From positions 79,403,554 through 79,467,553 of the forward strand of contig ML679956.1 of NCBI GenBank assembly GCA_007922225.1: a DNA stretch of 64,000 nucleotides, read 5' to 3'. Position numbers and translations under genes: made by a program. The DNA comes from Emydura subglobosa (Eukaryota; Chordata; Testudines; Chelidae). Shown piece after piece: positions 47,341 through 61,120 of the stretch. How positions within the stretch are numbered: the first letter of the stretch is position 1; the number at the start of each line of letters is the position of its first letter. The notes beneath the pieces were generated by a model. The model had not been told where the DNA came from, made no database searches, and saw nothing but the letters and a program-made list of their open reading frames with translations.

Positions 47341-49734
47341 TCTCACTTATACACAATACTCCATCTCATTCTATTAAAACAGTTTCTTACCACGTTACAC
47401 TGTAAATGTAAGATGTGGTCAACAGAAAATATACCATGCAAGCAATGTGATTGAATTAATGAACAATAAGACTCTGAACTTCAATTTTCTATAAAGCATT
47501 TACATTTGTTCCTGTACTTATCTAACTCATCTATAAAAAAATCCAGAGCTCTTTGGTTTGAATTTGTGAACTCCTTGCAGTTAATCTATTTATGCTTGTG
47601 GAGTTCAAATGCTCAACCAATACTTCATTGTGCTCTTACAACAACTACTATATGCCCTTCTGAACCTGTGTAGCTGATCGGATCTAAAGAAGAAAGGCTC
47701 TACCCAACACAGTGTGCCATCTTTGCAGTGGCATAAAATTTCACTCATAAAACACATTTATTCTTTTAAAAAGAATATTTCTGACTTGCAAACCGCCTAT
47801 GAGAAAGTTTTCTACATTTAAATCTTTCTATGCATTTATTAGTTATGATGTCACCTTGAGGCAACATCATTCTCATCTGGTTTACTTTTTAAATTGTAAC
47901 TCCTGTATTTGTTGCAAAGTAAAGGATTAGTTCTCAGTGAGACTAGACTATCTGAAATATGTTACATTTTAAAATTCAGCAACAAAAAAAGTACACAAAT
48001 AAATTTTACACTTCCCCACTGTAAGTTTGGTTTATTTCCCACCCTCCCTTTCATTACAAAACTAAAAGAATTTTCCTCAAAATTCCAAAAAAAAATTCCC
48101 CTCTGGGATGAGACTAAACATGGATATGTTTGACTACTAATTAAATTTGATTACAGTGGCATTTTCACATGTTCATAATTCCTGATGTAACCAAGGTTGT
48201 GTAGTAGTGACTGTAATAATAAAATTTTGTTTTAATAAAAAATAAAAAAGTCAGAATGACAAGTTTAGCCAGGTAGTAGTTGATGGCTTTTGAAAACTGT
48301 CTTATTGCATTGGCTACAGAGCCATTATTTGCAGTGACAGTGCTGTGACTGCAGGCCTCCAGGCAGCACGAACCACTTTACATTTCTTGCTCATACTGAA
48401 GGGGGCATGCAGGAATATTAAATGAATGAAATGAAAAAGGAAACTCAAAAAGTCTCTGCTTATTAGTTTCCGGGGAAACCGAATTTAATTTATCTGAGGT
48501 AATGCAGGTTTCTACCTCTACATTTTAAGCCATTTCAACTATCATAATAGTGGGAATTTCAAAATGAATTTAATGTATTAAGGAGACTAGACTCCTGTAA
48601 AAAAATAAGTATTAAAACCAAATGTGAAAAGTACGTGGATCTGAGAATAACATATTTTGACTTTCTGGATACAAATGACAAAACAAAGGATGCTTGTATT
48701 CCAGGGAGATACAGACATGGCCCTGGTTGATTTTGCTGCAAACCAGAAACAAAATCTGATCAGGTTAATGACAAATATACAAAACTGACAATTTAGATGG
48801 GAATTAGTCATCTGGAGAACGTGTCCCCCCAACACAAACTGATGGTGATAACCTTCCTTCCCTTCTATCGGGAGTGCTTGGTATCCCTCTTACAGGGCCC
48901 CATGGGTTTCTGTCTCCACAGTCCCCTTTAGCAGGTCCTGCATCACAGCACTCATCTTTCTGGTGGAGAAAAACTATATGGTTCAGGAAATGATGTTTCT
49001 TAAGCAGCAAGAGGTTAGATGGCTTTCAAGCAATGTAAGGAATCATCCCAAGGAGGAACACAGCACCCCCAGCCTAAAAGCACATCTCACCTGTACCCCA
49101 GGAATCAGACATTCCTAGTTTTAATGGTAAAAGACAACAACAGGCTGCTCTGCATAGTTAGGTAGCACCACCTATTGGTTAGTAATGAGGAACCTATGAT
49201 TGGCTTCTAAGGAAACTCCATTTGACTCTAAAACTGGAGAAATGAAACAGACTTCAAGTCAACAGGGAAATTATGAAGTGCTGAACTCTGTTTACTTCTC
49301 TAATCAGATTATGAGCAAGCTACATGAGACACACTCAGCCTAACCAGATAAATGAACTCCCCACTCTCATCAGTAGAACAATAAGCAAAACCAAGCATCA
49401 ATGCAAAGTTATCTTTAAAATGTGTTTAAGCTTGATGAGTAATTCAGAGGTGCCCTTAGACCAGGTTGGCTCCCTTCATTTTCACTGATAGGACCCATTT
49501 ACACAATTCATTATAACACTCTTTAATATGAACAAATATTAAACTGATTCTGGATAAACAAAGTATTAGCAATGGAAAGGGAGATCTGGACTGAATGATG
49601 AATGGCCCCAAGTTATGGAAATCTTGCTAGTAACCGGCACCATTTTTTCTCCAGGCTTGGTGAAAGGTAGGAATGCACATTAGTTAGAGCTTCCCATACT
49701 TGTACTCTGTGAAACGTCTACCTGCTCAGCATGA
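47341..49734. other. SMARCC1 intron, nothing recognised
   Basis: AT-rich with no repeat or exon assigned. Confidence 0.5.
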
Positions 49735-50045
49735 CTCATAGACTTTAAGGATGATCATCTAGTCTGACCTCCTGCACAACACAGGCCACAGAACCTCACC
49801 CCTCACACTCCTGTAATAGTTCCTTAACTTGTTACTGAAGTTCTCAAATCATCGTTTAAAGACTTCAAGTTACAGAGAATCCATCAGCAAGTGGCCCCAT
49901 GCCCCAGAGGAAGGCGAAAAACCCCAGGGCCTTTGCCAATCTGCCCCAAGGGAAAATTCCTTCCCGACCCAATATAGCCATCAACTAAAGCCTGAACATG
50001 TGGGCAAGGCAACGAACAGATGAACCTTCCCCAGAGAGGAATAGG
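49735..50045 (-). mobile_element. LINE 3' end fragment (CR1-like subfamily)
   Basis: 'tcatagactttaaggatgat' and 'ctagtctgacctcctgcaca' followed by 'ccttcccgacccaatat' is a common amniote LINE tail read antisense. About 300 bp, no coding left. Confidence 0.7.
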
Positions 50046-50189
50046 TCGTTCACTGAAAGCTTGTGCAAGCAGTTGTGAACACTTTCATGAAGAAAGGATG
50101 GATATTTATCACCAGTGCTGAAAAGGCACTGTACTAGCTCAGAGAGCTCTTGCAAGGACATGAATAAGTAAAATATTCCCAGATTGTTC

Positions 50190-51110
50190 ATTTTAGCAAC
50201 ATCTGCACTCAGTCAAGTCACACCAGGAGATGTGCCTGCCAAAAATACAGGAGATAAAATGACCATCTTTATGTATGTTTATCCTGCCTGTGAAACTTTC
50301 AAGTGCACAGACGCAGGAGGAGCTGGTGCAAAACCATTCATAAAAACAAGAGTGGTGAAGTTCAACACTCTCTCTCTTATGCCTCTCTATTCTATGCAGA
50401 GCACAGGGCCTTCCATCTTTGCCAGTCTCTTTGTTTTCTTCCATCTCATTTTGAGAATTTTCAGTTCTTCTCTTGGGCATTTTCATGTTATCCATGGCTT
50501 AGCTTTTTGCCTCTTGACCTGGGGGCTCCAGTCCAATGCCTGTCTTACGTTATTTGGGTCTTTCCTCCATGTATATCCTAGCCATCTCCATTTTTGTTCT
50601 GTAATTTGTGATTTTTTTCATCGTCTGATAATAAGGACTTGTCTAAGGCAATGGTTTATGAAAACCTGGAGTTTAGATAGCAAGATCTTAATAAATCTCC
50701 AAGTTTCAGCGCCACAGAGTAAGACTGACTTTACAATGGTGTTGAATACTCTAAGTTTAGCTTGGAGGGCAAAGATTTCTGTTTCGTCAGTTCAGCTTTA
50801 AAGTTACAAAGGCATGATTGGCTTTTGCTATTCTGGATTTAATGTCTTCATGTGTTCCATCTGCGGTACACAGTGTTGCCAAGACATGTGAAACGTCAGA
50901 CCTCTTCTACATCAGTTCCATGGACTATGTCTTCACATGGCTGGAAGGCTTGAGTGCCCCCATGATCTGAAGAGTTATGATGGCGAGAGCATAACTCCTG
51001 ACAGGCCACCCGTGCCAGACAGGTTGATGGATAGGAGCCAGACTAAAGGGAGTCCGCCGTCCTTCTTGGTAGGGGGTTAGGAGTGGGCTAACAACTTGCT
51101 CCTGTTTGGT
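50190..51110 (-). mobile_element. Non-LTR retrotransposon C-terminal relic, not CR1
   Basis: The minus strand reads, with shifts, a block like 'DIKSRIAKANHAFVTLK' (about 50860-50800), then LRVFNTIVKSVLLCGAETWR (about 50760), 'FINHCLRQVLIIRR' and a downstream WRWLGYTWRKDPNNVRQALD (about 50600-50540), then a Lys-rich end. The VKSVLLxGAETW...CLR pattern is the connection and end of many LINE ORF2 proteins outside CR1, so I leave the clade open. The copy is old. A + strand shadow ORF (50184-50801, 205 codons) lies over it and is not a gene. Confidence 0.65.
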
Positions 51111-51379
51111 TTTTTGTTTTTTTTAAAGTCTTTATGGAAACCTAAACTATTGTTCAATACACTCCATCTATCTCAACTCAATTCAAATAGGCCTAGAAGA
51201 GAGATGATGCAAAGTGGCCAAATCCCCAAGGCAGCTACTCAGCTGATGAAGCTCCATACCGATTAATTTGTAATTGTAATGTCCACAGTAAGTTAGATTA
51301 GAATTTCCTGACTACTTTTTTTTGGTAACAGACAAGCTACAGCTCAGAACTGTGTGCTCCTGTGGTCAGAGCAAATGCT

Positions 51380-51800
51380 CCTAGGTCTTAGTCCTTTGTC
51401 ACCTCCCTATCTGGACTACTGCAATGCAGTATACTTGGGCATGAAACCTTCAGCTTTTAGGTAACTCCAACTAGTACCGAATTCTGAAGTACATCTCCTC
51501 AGCAACACAGGCTACCATGAACACATTCCCTAGAATATGACATCAAGTTCAGGGACTTGGTCCTGATCCTGAAGGCACTCAATGGTCTGCACACAGTAAA
51601 GATCACCTAATGCTCTGGGATGAGGACCAGAGAGACAACGCCACTCCTCAGGCACAATGGAACTTTTTACTACAAGGGCAAAGATTATCTGTGCCATAGA
51701 CAGAGCTTTCCCAGGGCTGGTCTGAAGCTGTAGAAAAAGCTCCTAAAGGAATTAAGTGCCATCACAAGTCTCACCACCTACTAGTCCAAGTGCAAGGTGA
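51380..51800 (+). mobile_element. L2-like LINE RT C-terminal relic
   Basis: The frames read 'SLLDYCNAVYLGM' (about 51405) and 'LQLVQNSE' near 51470, then LKALNGLH near 51570 and a 'TFYYKGKDYLCHRQSFPRA' end. These are the L2 ORF2 landmarks LDYCNALYLG, LQLVQN and FKALHGL. Heavily decayed. Confidence 0.6.
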
Positions 51801-54800
51801 ACTTCTTTGACCTGCCTTCTCTAACACACACACAGAGCACTAAAAACATAAAAAACTCCAGCCACATTCATACCAAAACACCACACTGTACTGCACATAC
51901 AATTTTTTTGTGTGAAGAGAAAAAGCGAAAGAACCAAGCACATGTGACAGATGTTAATCACATCGCTTAATGCACTACTTTAAGGGGCTTAGAGAGTACA
52001 GTAATAGAGCAGGAGAAGAACCTGTATAAAACAGAACAAAACAGAACGGAGGTTTGCTTAATATTTGGTATAGTGCTTTGAGATCCTTGAATGGAATCAT
52101 TGCAGAAGAACAGAGTACTATAACTCGTCCCAGTAAACTCAACATTCTTCAATATCACCCACACTGAAATCCCCAATGATAGTTACAGTGCATTTATTAA
52201 TTAAAACATTTACAAAGTCTGAGATAGATGGGCAAGGGCTGTACCTGGCTGCAAAGTGTGTAAACATCACTGTGGAGTAATATATAGGCACTGTCTCCAG
52301 TCAACAGGTTACTGATCAAATCCAGTAATTCCTAACCTTCTTGGGTTCATGACCTCAATCGTCCTGGACTCTACCACAGAAAGGCGTTATGGAGAGACAA
52401 TCTTTTGCAGCCAAAAAATGATTGTGGGGTTTGGGTCATCTGAAGATCCAGTAGGAGATTTTGGGGGCTAGACAGGGTGCTGCCTGCTAGAAGTGGGGGC
52501 AGGTGTTGAGCTGGTGGGCTTGACCCAAAAATGCTGAGTTGCTGGTGCTGGGTGATGCTCTTTTCTCCCTCCTCCCCACACTTGCCTAACACTCAGATAT
52601 AAGGTCTTGTTGCTCCAAAAACCCGTATAGCTAGCTCCTCTGCCTCTGGGATGGACAGGTGTGTGGGCAGGGACAGAAGGGGAGGAGAAAGTGCAGGGCT
52701 ATTATTGGATTTGGGTACAGGAATGTTTGGAGCAAAGTCAAAGAGGCTCTGAAGAATGTATGTGGAAGTTAATTTTTGTATAGATTACAAAATAGCAAAA
52801 ACATACTGAGAGTTAGTTTGGGAAACTGCTTTTCTCGAGACATCTTGCATCTCTCCAGAATGGAGCTGGCCGTACCTTTAAGATTCTGGCATTCAAGTGG
52901 CTCTTTGTACAAGCAATTAGAACTTAATCCTGTCCACAGTGCATCTGGGCAAACATCAATGTGCATCTTGCAAAGTGTGTGTGCAAACAGAACTGGTAAC
53001 AAGTAGATGTTTTTATTATGTATTTCTTAAAAACCATGAAATACAGGAAGATGAGGCTGATTATTAAGGGCTTGATCCTGCCTTTAAATGTAACAGTGAA
53101 CAAAGGCTCCTATGATGAGGGCTCCCAGTGCATCCGGAAGAGAAGTTATAGATGTCCTTGATTCACAGCATCTATCATGTTAACCATTTAATCCGATCTA
53201 TGCTCGACTCTAATTATCTATAATGGCTCCACGTATTGATGTAAAGGAAGCTGGTTGTCAGCTTCGAATACAGCAAACCACAAAGGTTATTACAGATCAG
53301 AATTCTAGACTAACTGCAGCTCCCACAGTCTATTCCACTCACATTGCCCATGTGACAATGAAATATATCTATATTAAAATAGTTTTCAAAAGAGACTAGT
53401 GGAGCTATAATTTTATTTCTAGACTACATCAATTAATGAACTTTAATTATAGTGTTTCCTAAATAGATAATTTAGTTTTCAAGGATGACATCTTTAGGTG
53501 TAATACTTCAGTTCAAGTCATGCAAGCATAGCTAGCTTTTTCAGTCGGCAAATGCCATGCAGCTGTACTTTAGCATATTAAAAACACCACTGCAAATGCA
53601 ACCTCAGTAGATTCTTCCCCTGTGCCTTCCACTGCAAAGCTGTTTTGAGGTGAAAGGCCATGCAGATTGTCGAGTGACCCAGTTTACACTTGCTGTGAAG
53701 CTCCCCCAGGGAGAACCATCTGCTGTTGTCCTAAATTATTCCATTAGTCACAGTCCAATACAAATCACATTAACTATAACAGGCCAGTATTAGTTGTAGA
53801 ACCCAGTTCTCATATCTTTCAGAAATAATCGTGTTCTGATTGTTGACTTTCCACATACCCTTATTAAATGGCAAAGGCTACAAAATCTGTATTTGCAACT
53901 AGTGGATAAATCTTTTGGGGGAAAAGGGCAACTGATGGGCCAGTTTAACATACTAATGATGTATGACTAACTAATTTAATGGCTCATGCCCCAGTGAAGT
54001 CCACTCCTGTAATCTCAAATCCTGCTGGGCAAGACAGACTAGCAAACTGTAAGACTCAAGTGAAAATAGGATTAAGTCCATTGATAATTTTAATGTGACT
54101 GCCAATTTAACTTTAATCTAAGATGGAGAATATTTAGATTTGTTTTACATGAGACTCTCAGATAAGAAAAATGAAACCATTCTTCCTTTAATGACTTAGA
54201 GGACTGTAACTCCTCTTGTCAATTCCACATAACAAAACAATGCGACACAGACATGGAGAAGCAGGTATTCCAGATGCCATGATTATTTTTCAGCGTCTAT
54301 CTGTCATGTCATTTCAAAGGTCTATGCTTCTCCACATTAGCTGTGCCCTGCTCCACCGTGTGGAACTGACAAGAGGCGACAGAGCACTATGGAATAGCTT
54401 GCTAATTACAGTTTCTGTTATTTTTTAAAAAAAATCTGACAAGTCTAACGTGAAATACAGTGGGTATTCAGCAGTATTTTTAGTTTAAAGTAAACACTGT
54501 CCAGTTTATACACACGAGATTTTTAAAAATAAGTAGTGCACACAGTACACATATACCTACTTCAATAGGGAATAAGGATCACAGCGGAAGGTGTTTAGTG
54601 TGCTATTGTGCTCCTAGTTCCCATGAGCCCACCTCACAAAACTGCTACATAATTTGGTACTCTACTCAGGTCTGGAGTAATGGGGATACAGCAGGTAAGG
54701 CATGAGATGTGCTGGTAGAGCTTGAAGCAAAGCTTGCCCCCTATCCAGATTACACTATGCTCAGCTTTATCTGGTACGAGACATGCTTCTCTGGCACAAA

Positions 54801-55564
54801 CCCTAGTTTCACCCACAAATTATTTGTGGGAGCATGAACAAGACACCAGCCAAGCAATGCTGCACAGAAAATCTGAGATATTAAAAATGTACTGACAAAC
54901 ATTAACGGTGCTGCCAGATCTTTACTGAATGTTTAAAGATTAAAATCTTTTTGCACTTTAGTGGGTATATAGCAGAGTCCCCATGAGCACACTGTGCGGT
55001 AAACCAAATGGAAGAAATAAGAGCAGCTATGCTGCAGGAATTAAGGAACTAAACAGAAATCTGAGTTATACAATTTACATTCTCCTTTTAAGAATGGGAT
55101 TTAAAGAGTGGTTAGTTTTTAGTGAAAAGGGTAGTCAAACAGGGATTTTCCATGTATTCTAGGAGAAGCAACAGCTGCACAGTTTCTACACATCTGCAGA
55201 ATAGATAATTTTTGTAGCATGAATAATTATAGCCTAAAATATTTCTCTTGTATATCAGAGTATCTACTGAAGTAACTCAATAAAGCAAAAGCACCTAAAC
55301 ATTAGAAACTCAGCTCAACTGTGATAGTTACTAACTACATTAGAGTTTTTAAAGTCTAAGAATGGCCCAAACTATGCAACACGAAATCATCACTAGCCAA
55401 TATACGCCATCAATCTGCAGTTCAGGTCTAATGAAACACTTTTCTCATCATTACTGTTGTCTAACACCATGCTCAAAACACAACCGGGAAGAAAGTCATG
55501 AAAATAGAATGGAGATGAAGAAAAACACATCTGTACTTCCATTTTGACAAAGCCATACAATCCA
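51801..55564. other. SMARCC1 intron, nothing recognised
   Basis: A long AT-rich stretch without assignable repeats or exons. ORFs are short and inconsistent. Confidence 0.5.
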
Positions 55565-56260
55565 GTTGGTTTTATCATAGCTATTAGAGATGGAAGGCAT
55601 TATGTCTCATATGGTCTGAACCCCCCTCACTACCATGGGGCTAATGTAGAATTGTTCCCTCTGGAATATTTAAGTGTTTTGTTTCGTCTGCTTTTATATT
55701 TCCCAAGTGATTGTGTTTTCATTTTGAGTCTTATGAATCGGAACATCTGAAGTGCCATTCTGGATCCGAACCAAAGTCCATCTTGTCCAGTATCAGAGGC
55801 TTCAGAGGTAGGTGTAAGAACTCTGCAGTAGACAGATGTGGGATAATCTGCCCCCCCCCCGAGTAGGTCTCATCCCAATTACTGATATTTAGACATTGGC
55901 TTAAACCCTGAAGCACGTAATTTAAGATTCCTTCCTAAATGTTTATAATTTATTATGACAACTCTGGATATACTAGTTACTTATAAGTGTCCAATCCCTT
56001 CTGAACCTTGCTAAATTCTTGGCTTCAACATCTTCCTGTGGCAATGAGTTACATAGTCTAACTAAGTGTTGTGTGAAAAGACATTTCTTTTATCAGTTCT
56101 GAATTTCCCATCTTTTAATTTCATTCAGTGTCCTCTTGTTCTTGTGTTATGGGACTGGGAGAACAAAATTTCCAAATATACCTTTTCTACATGATCCATT
56201 ATGTTATATACTTTTATCATGTCTCTTCTTAACCCTTTTATGTCTTACAATTGTGCATAC
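55565..56260 (-). mobile_element. Old CR1/L3-like LINE fragment
   Basis: 'tctggatccgaaccaaagtc' at the + left, 'gtgttgtgtgaaaagacatt' and 'cagtgtcctcttgttcttgt' at 56065-56145, and 'cttttatcatgtctcttctt' at about 56211 follow the same antisense order as the LINE 3' half at 43205-43680. High divergence; includes a C-run at 55849-55859. Confidence 0.65.
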
Positions 56261-56847
56261 CAGTTACTGTGTCAGTAAGAGTCCTGTTTGGGCCACAGGT
56301 CTAACAACAACTACTAACAAGTCATGTCAGGTACCAGTTATTTATACTTTTATATAAATGTTTAAGACTTCATCAGCAAACACTACAAACTTTCTATATT
56401 CAAATGTTAGCAATAGGAATAAATGGGTGGCATTTACAATGTAGTCCAAGTTCCATGCAGGAAAGCTGTACATTATAAAAATGTTTATGTTTAAAAGACC
56501 CTAAACGCTATTGGACACTAACCATAACTTTGCCGCAGACAAATGTGTCACACATTTAGCTTCAACGTTCCTGGAATTGTTGATACAAAACTGATTTATG
56601 ATAAACTATATGCAAGACGTATTGCTGACAATTATTTGTTCAATAATTGTCTAGGTCTCTTTCTGACCTATTAAGTACAGACAAAGTAATGGGGGACCAA
56701 AGAGAGAGATGGTATATTAAAGACTAACAGATTCATGCTATTATCATACTCTATATAGATAATATATATGCTGGTTTCTGGCTGATAAAAAGTACTCAAG
56801 ATAAACCTGATTTGCAGAAATTTCTGCATTCAAGACTTTCAACCTAC

Positions 56848-57009
56848 CAAGCTTTTCTGGCTCATCTGGACCCGTTCCAGCAATGCAGCTGCTCTCTAGC
56901 CCATATGTTGGATCCACCTTTCCAGAGGTTCTTGCTGCCTCCTGCACTTTCTTGACATGGGCTTCAACTAGTTCCAGTGGTACCTCTTCTCGAACCCGAG
57001 AAAATTCCT
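56848..57009 (-). CDS. SMARCC1: SMARCC1 exon: [11 protein letters not shown] to EPEKL segment
   Basis: The exon has 162 nt, entering in phase 1 and leaving in phase 1. The split Glu codon joins to the previous exon to give [20 protein letters not shown], followed by [20 protein letters not shown] and [14 protein letters not shown]. The acceptor is taacag and the donor gtaggt. The [20 protein letters not shown] block separates SMARCC1 from SMARCC2, whose counterpart differs. The exon links the SANT-distal helical region to the start of the acidic linker. It lies 936 bp downstream of the preceding exon and is followed by the largest intron in the window, about 17.3 kb. Confidence 0.96.
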
Positions 57010-57520
57010 CTGTTAAAGAATTGTAGAGGAAATACTATTGTGTCTGCACGTCACCGGTCAAAAATAAACAGTTTTCACAGACCCACACGTAAATATGATG
57101 ACAAAATGAATTTTCAATATATTCTGAAGTTCCTCCTCACTTGTAATATAAAGAAGCTCATTTCCTCCCTTAAATGTGGCAGTTAGCAGTAGTGAGAGTT
57201 AACACCTCTTCCAAATTCTACAAATGCAAATTAGCACATTTACCCTATCTACAGAAAATGAAATAATCAGTTACCGAGTATGCAGGAACTATTCTATCCA
57301 ACCATGAATTGCATACACAACCAGGAACGCAACAAGTTAAAATTAACAGAACTGAAATCAACAGCTAGGATCTTTTTGTTTTATCTTTTTTTCTACAAGA
57401 TTCCAAATAAGTGATTTAACATTGTAGCAGTATTTCTTAATGTACATTTAAACCAAATTATGATAAAAAATAATACTGGGCACATATACAGTGCTTTACA
57501 AACATTAACCCATTAATGGT

Positions 57521-57640
57521 TCATAGAATCATGGAAGTGTAGGACTGGAAGGGACCTCAATACATTATCTAGTCTAGTCCCCTACACTCGAGACAGGACT
57601 AAGTAATAACTAGGCCATTCCTAATGATAGAAGGCAACAG
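57521..57640 (-). mobile_element. CR1 3' terminus fragment
   Basis: 'tcatagaatcatggaagtgt' and 'aggactggaagggacctcaa' are the CR1 3' UTR terminus read antisense. Only about 120 bp remain, in the 936-bp intron between the two exons at 56848 and 57946. Confidence 0.85.
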
Positions 57641-57898
57641 ACTGGAGGGAGATGAAGGCATCCTTAAAAAGCAGAAGGGTTTCCAAAGACCTTCGTCAGC
57701 CATACACTGTCAGTTTATTTCAGTAGCACTGGTAAAACGCAAAACAGATGATAACTATACTGGTAACTCTTCCCTGAATAATTGTACAGATATTTGATTT
57801 GGTTTTCAACTTATGTTGGCTACATTTTGGAGGAACACTAAAGACAGTAGCCGATCTTTCTGAAATTCAAGAGGAAGCCAGCGCCAAGCACAAAGTTA

Positions 57899-58327
<429 letters not shown>

Positions 58328-58624
58328 CTATGTGAAGGGGAGTATATAAACATTGATTTTTCATCAAAACTTGTTTAGACAGTGGACGATCTCTCACTTA
58401 AACACCACGTTGAATTTATAGGCTATGGGAACCAGTAGACAGTATAATGCTGGTCTTTTATTTTGTATTCCAACCACACAAGCTGGTTCTCTTATTACTA
58501 GTTACTAGCTCAAAAACTTGGAAGATTTTGCAAAACAATTGTTTAATTTGTAAATCAACACACAACCTATATTGAGACTATTTAAACACACCAACCTTTG
58601 TAACAGACTGCAGCAAAGGGGAGT

Positions 58625-58945
58625 GATGGTTCTTTGAGATGTGTGGTCCCCATCTGGATTGCAATCCTACTACCATCCCCTCCGCTATGGGCTCGATGCC
58701 TGTCAGTAAGAGGAAACTGATGGGGAAGCGACCAGCGCAGCCTTATAAGACCTCGGGTGCACCATGTGGCTGATGCAAGGCGTGCACACAGGTCAATGGA
58801 GTCTACTCCAAACAGTTCCGGCACATGGCACACATGCGCACCCATGTCTGGAATCCAGATAGGGACCACACATTTCAAAGAACCATCAGTTACAGTAAGT
58901 AACTTCCCTTTCTTCATTGAGTGCTGGTCCCTCTGTGGATTCCAG
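58625..58945. repeat. Foldback 3' end of DIRS element D
   Basis: 'ggttctttgagatgtgtggt' at 58629 is answered by an inverted copy ending near 58885 ('accacacatttcaaagaacc'). A third, direct copy begins about 58921 ('gtgctggtccctctgtggat'). Same three-copy layout as elements A and B. Confidence 0.8.
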
Positions 58946-58974
58946 AGGTAGGTAGTGTAGCGAGCAGTAATCAG

Positions 58975-59340
58975 TGTGGAGGTGGGCACAAGGGCTTAGC
59001 AGATGTGAGAGTTTGTGGGATTGCGCGGCCCACTGGTGCATCCATGGTTGATGAGTTGGCAATGGCATATTGTGCAGTAAACGTGTGAATAGAAGCCCAT
59101 GTTGCTGCCTTGCAAATGTCATGCCATGGGACGAATGCAAGGAGGGTGGACATGGTGGCTTGTGCGTTGTGGAGTGAGCTATGATGCCCGGTGGTGGAGG
59201 GACTTGGGAAAGGGAGTAGCACTTCTTGATGCAGCGGGAGATCCATTTAGAGATGCGTTGGGAAGAGAGAGCGCAGCCTCTATAGCGTTCCGCCATAGCG
59301 ATAAAGAGTCTGGGCGAAGCTCAGAAGATGTAGGTACACT
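58975..59340 (-). pseudogene. DIRS element D: C-terminal piece of tyrosine recombinase
   Basis: Minus-strand frames read SKWISRCIKKCYSLSQVPPP (about 59245-59190), an AHST-type stretch, TMSTLLAFVPWHDICKAATW and ASIHTFTAQYAIAN (about 59145-59050). The HxxR-like 'AHSTRA' and the 'ICKAATWAxxxTF' pattern are typical of the end of DIRS recombinases; here the Arg of HSTRA appears lost in one frame (AHSTTHKPP). Inactive. Confidence 0.65.
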
Positions 59341-59399
59341 GGAGATAAAGGTGGTGCCCACCAGGACCTTGGACGGGTTGTACCACCATTACAGGGAAG

Positions 59400-59753
59400 T
59401 TACTATTGATAGTGGGAGGAAGACTCGTTTGTTGAGATGGTTCTTCTGTGGGTTGTACCACCAATCTTAGCCACTGTTGGAGGCACCTCATGTGGAGGTG
59501 CATATATGCCGCGACGACAACAAAGACCTTTGTGAACCCGGGAGGAGCGGTGGCTATCCTGAAGGTGAGGACATGGAATTGGTAATGAGAATGCCACATC
59601 ATAAAACAAAGGAATTTGGGGTGGGTGGGATGAATGGCCACACGGAAGTATGCATCCTTCATATCGAGAGACGCGAACCAGGTTCCACGTGTGTGGGAGG
59701 GGATAATTTGAGGGAGTGTAACCATGCAGAAGCGGAATTTGCGGATGAATCAA
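59400..59753 (-). pseudogene. DIRS element D: reverse-transcriptase N-terminal piece
   Basis: Minus frame: MVTLPQIIPSHTRGTWFASL, then DMKDAYFRVAIHPTHPKFLC and HYQFHVLTFRIATAPPGFTK, then VFVVVAAYMHLH. LDMKDAYFHVAIHP and FGIATAPRVFTK are the usual DIRS RT finger/palm motifs; substitutions such as FRIATAPPG suggest decay. It then breaks, and the catalytic Asp-Asp motif is absent. Confidence 0.75.
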
Positions 59754-60142
59754 TTTAACATCTGTAGATCCAGAATGGGGCGAAGGTCTCCTCCATTTTT
59801 CAGTGTGAGGATGTAGAGAGAGTAGAAGCCATAGCCTTGCCAGTGTTGAGGAACTCGTTCTATGGCCCCCTTTTGGAGGAGTGTGTGTGTTTTCTTCTGA
59901 AGGAGGTGTATTTGAGTTCGATCTGCAAGGTGGCTGTGAGGTGGGTGATGGAGGGTGTGGGGGTGTGAAGGTGTGGAATTCTATAAGGTATCCCTGGTGT
60001 ATGATGTCCAGTATCCATCGATTGGTGGTAATCTTGCTCCAACTGTGGGTGAAGAGAGCTTGGCTCCCGAAAATGACTGGGGAAGCTGGGGAAAGGTTGG
60101 GATGGGGTTTGCGGGTCTCTGAGGAAGAGTCAAAAGGGAGGT

Positions 60143-61120
60143 CTCAGAGGACATTGATGGGAGGTGGATGTAGTGGAAGTAGAGGCTTTAGGGTGTTGGG
60201 GTTTCTGGGAACATTGGTGGTGATGGTGTTGTTCCTTTTGGCAAGGAGGGTAGGGTTGGCAGGTGGGTCAGATGGGGTATCTGGATCGGAAAGTTTGTCG
60301 GTTTTGGAATCGGGTAGGGGCTGGAGTGAATAGGCCCAATGATCAAAGTGTAGCTCGAGAGTCTTTAAGGGAATGAAGGCTTTCATCAGTCTTGTTGCTA
60401 AATAGTTTCTGGTTGTCAAAGAGGAGGTCCTCCAGGGTGGTTTGGACTTCCTTGGGGAAACCAGATATTTGCAGCCAAGAGCCTCTTCTAAGCACCATCC
60501 TTGATGCTAGGGAGCATGCTGCTGTGTCTGCTGCATCTATCGCCTCCTGGAGAGAGACCTTGGATACCAGTTTGCCTTCCTCGATAAGGGCTCTGAAGTC
60601 CATTTGTTTGTCCTCCAGAAAGGAGGCTTGGAACTCTGCTAGTTTTGAGTATGACTTGAAGTCATACTTTGCTGGTATGGCTTGGTAGCTGGCTATACGG
60701 AACCACAGGACAGCTGATGAGCAGACCTTCCGTTCAATCAGGTTGAGCTTTTTTGCGGCATGATCTGGGAGGAGTGGTCTTGGAATGTTGTTGCCTAGCC
60801 TGTCGAATTGCTGCCTACACCACTAGCGAGTTTGGTGGTGGATGCATGACCAGGAAATCAGTGTTCCTGACTGAAATAAAGTAACATATCTCTGCACGCT
60901 TTGGTGTTGAGGTGAAGGAGGCTGGGGCATCCCCCATTGCTTGGGCATGTTGAAGGGTTGCGTTGTGTATCAGTAATACAACACGTGACGGACCCACTGG
61001 CTGCAGGATATCTAAGAACTCATCCTGGGGGTCTTTGACATCCTCTATAAGTAGATTAAGTGCAGTGGCCGTACGTCGCAGGGGGGTCCTGGTATTGCCC
61101 ATGGTCATCCAGTGGGGACA
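60143..61120 (-). pseudogene. DIRS element D: gag-like pieces
   Basis: The minus strand reads DEFLDILQPVGPSRVVLLIH (about 61025), AEICYFISVRNTDFLVMHPP (about 60905), then DFRALIEEGKLVSKVSLQEA (60600), DAADTAACSLASRMVLRRGS, WLQISGFPKEVQTTLEDLLF and KTDESLHSLKDSRATL, matching the same block of element A (VQQSIQDLPF, LHGLKDSRATL). The frame then goes out near 60345. Confidence 0.75.

Noticed and set aside
50184..50801. 205-codon + strand ORF, the second longest open frame in the window
   Set aside because: It has no recognisable domain and lies opposite a decayed LINE RT tail read on the minus strand, so it is a shadow frame.
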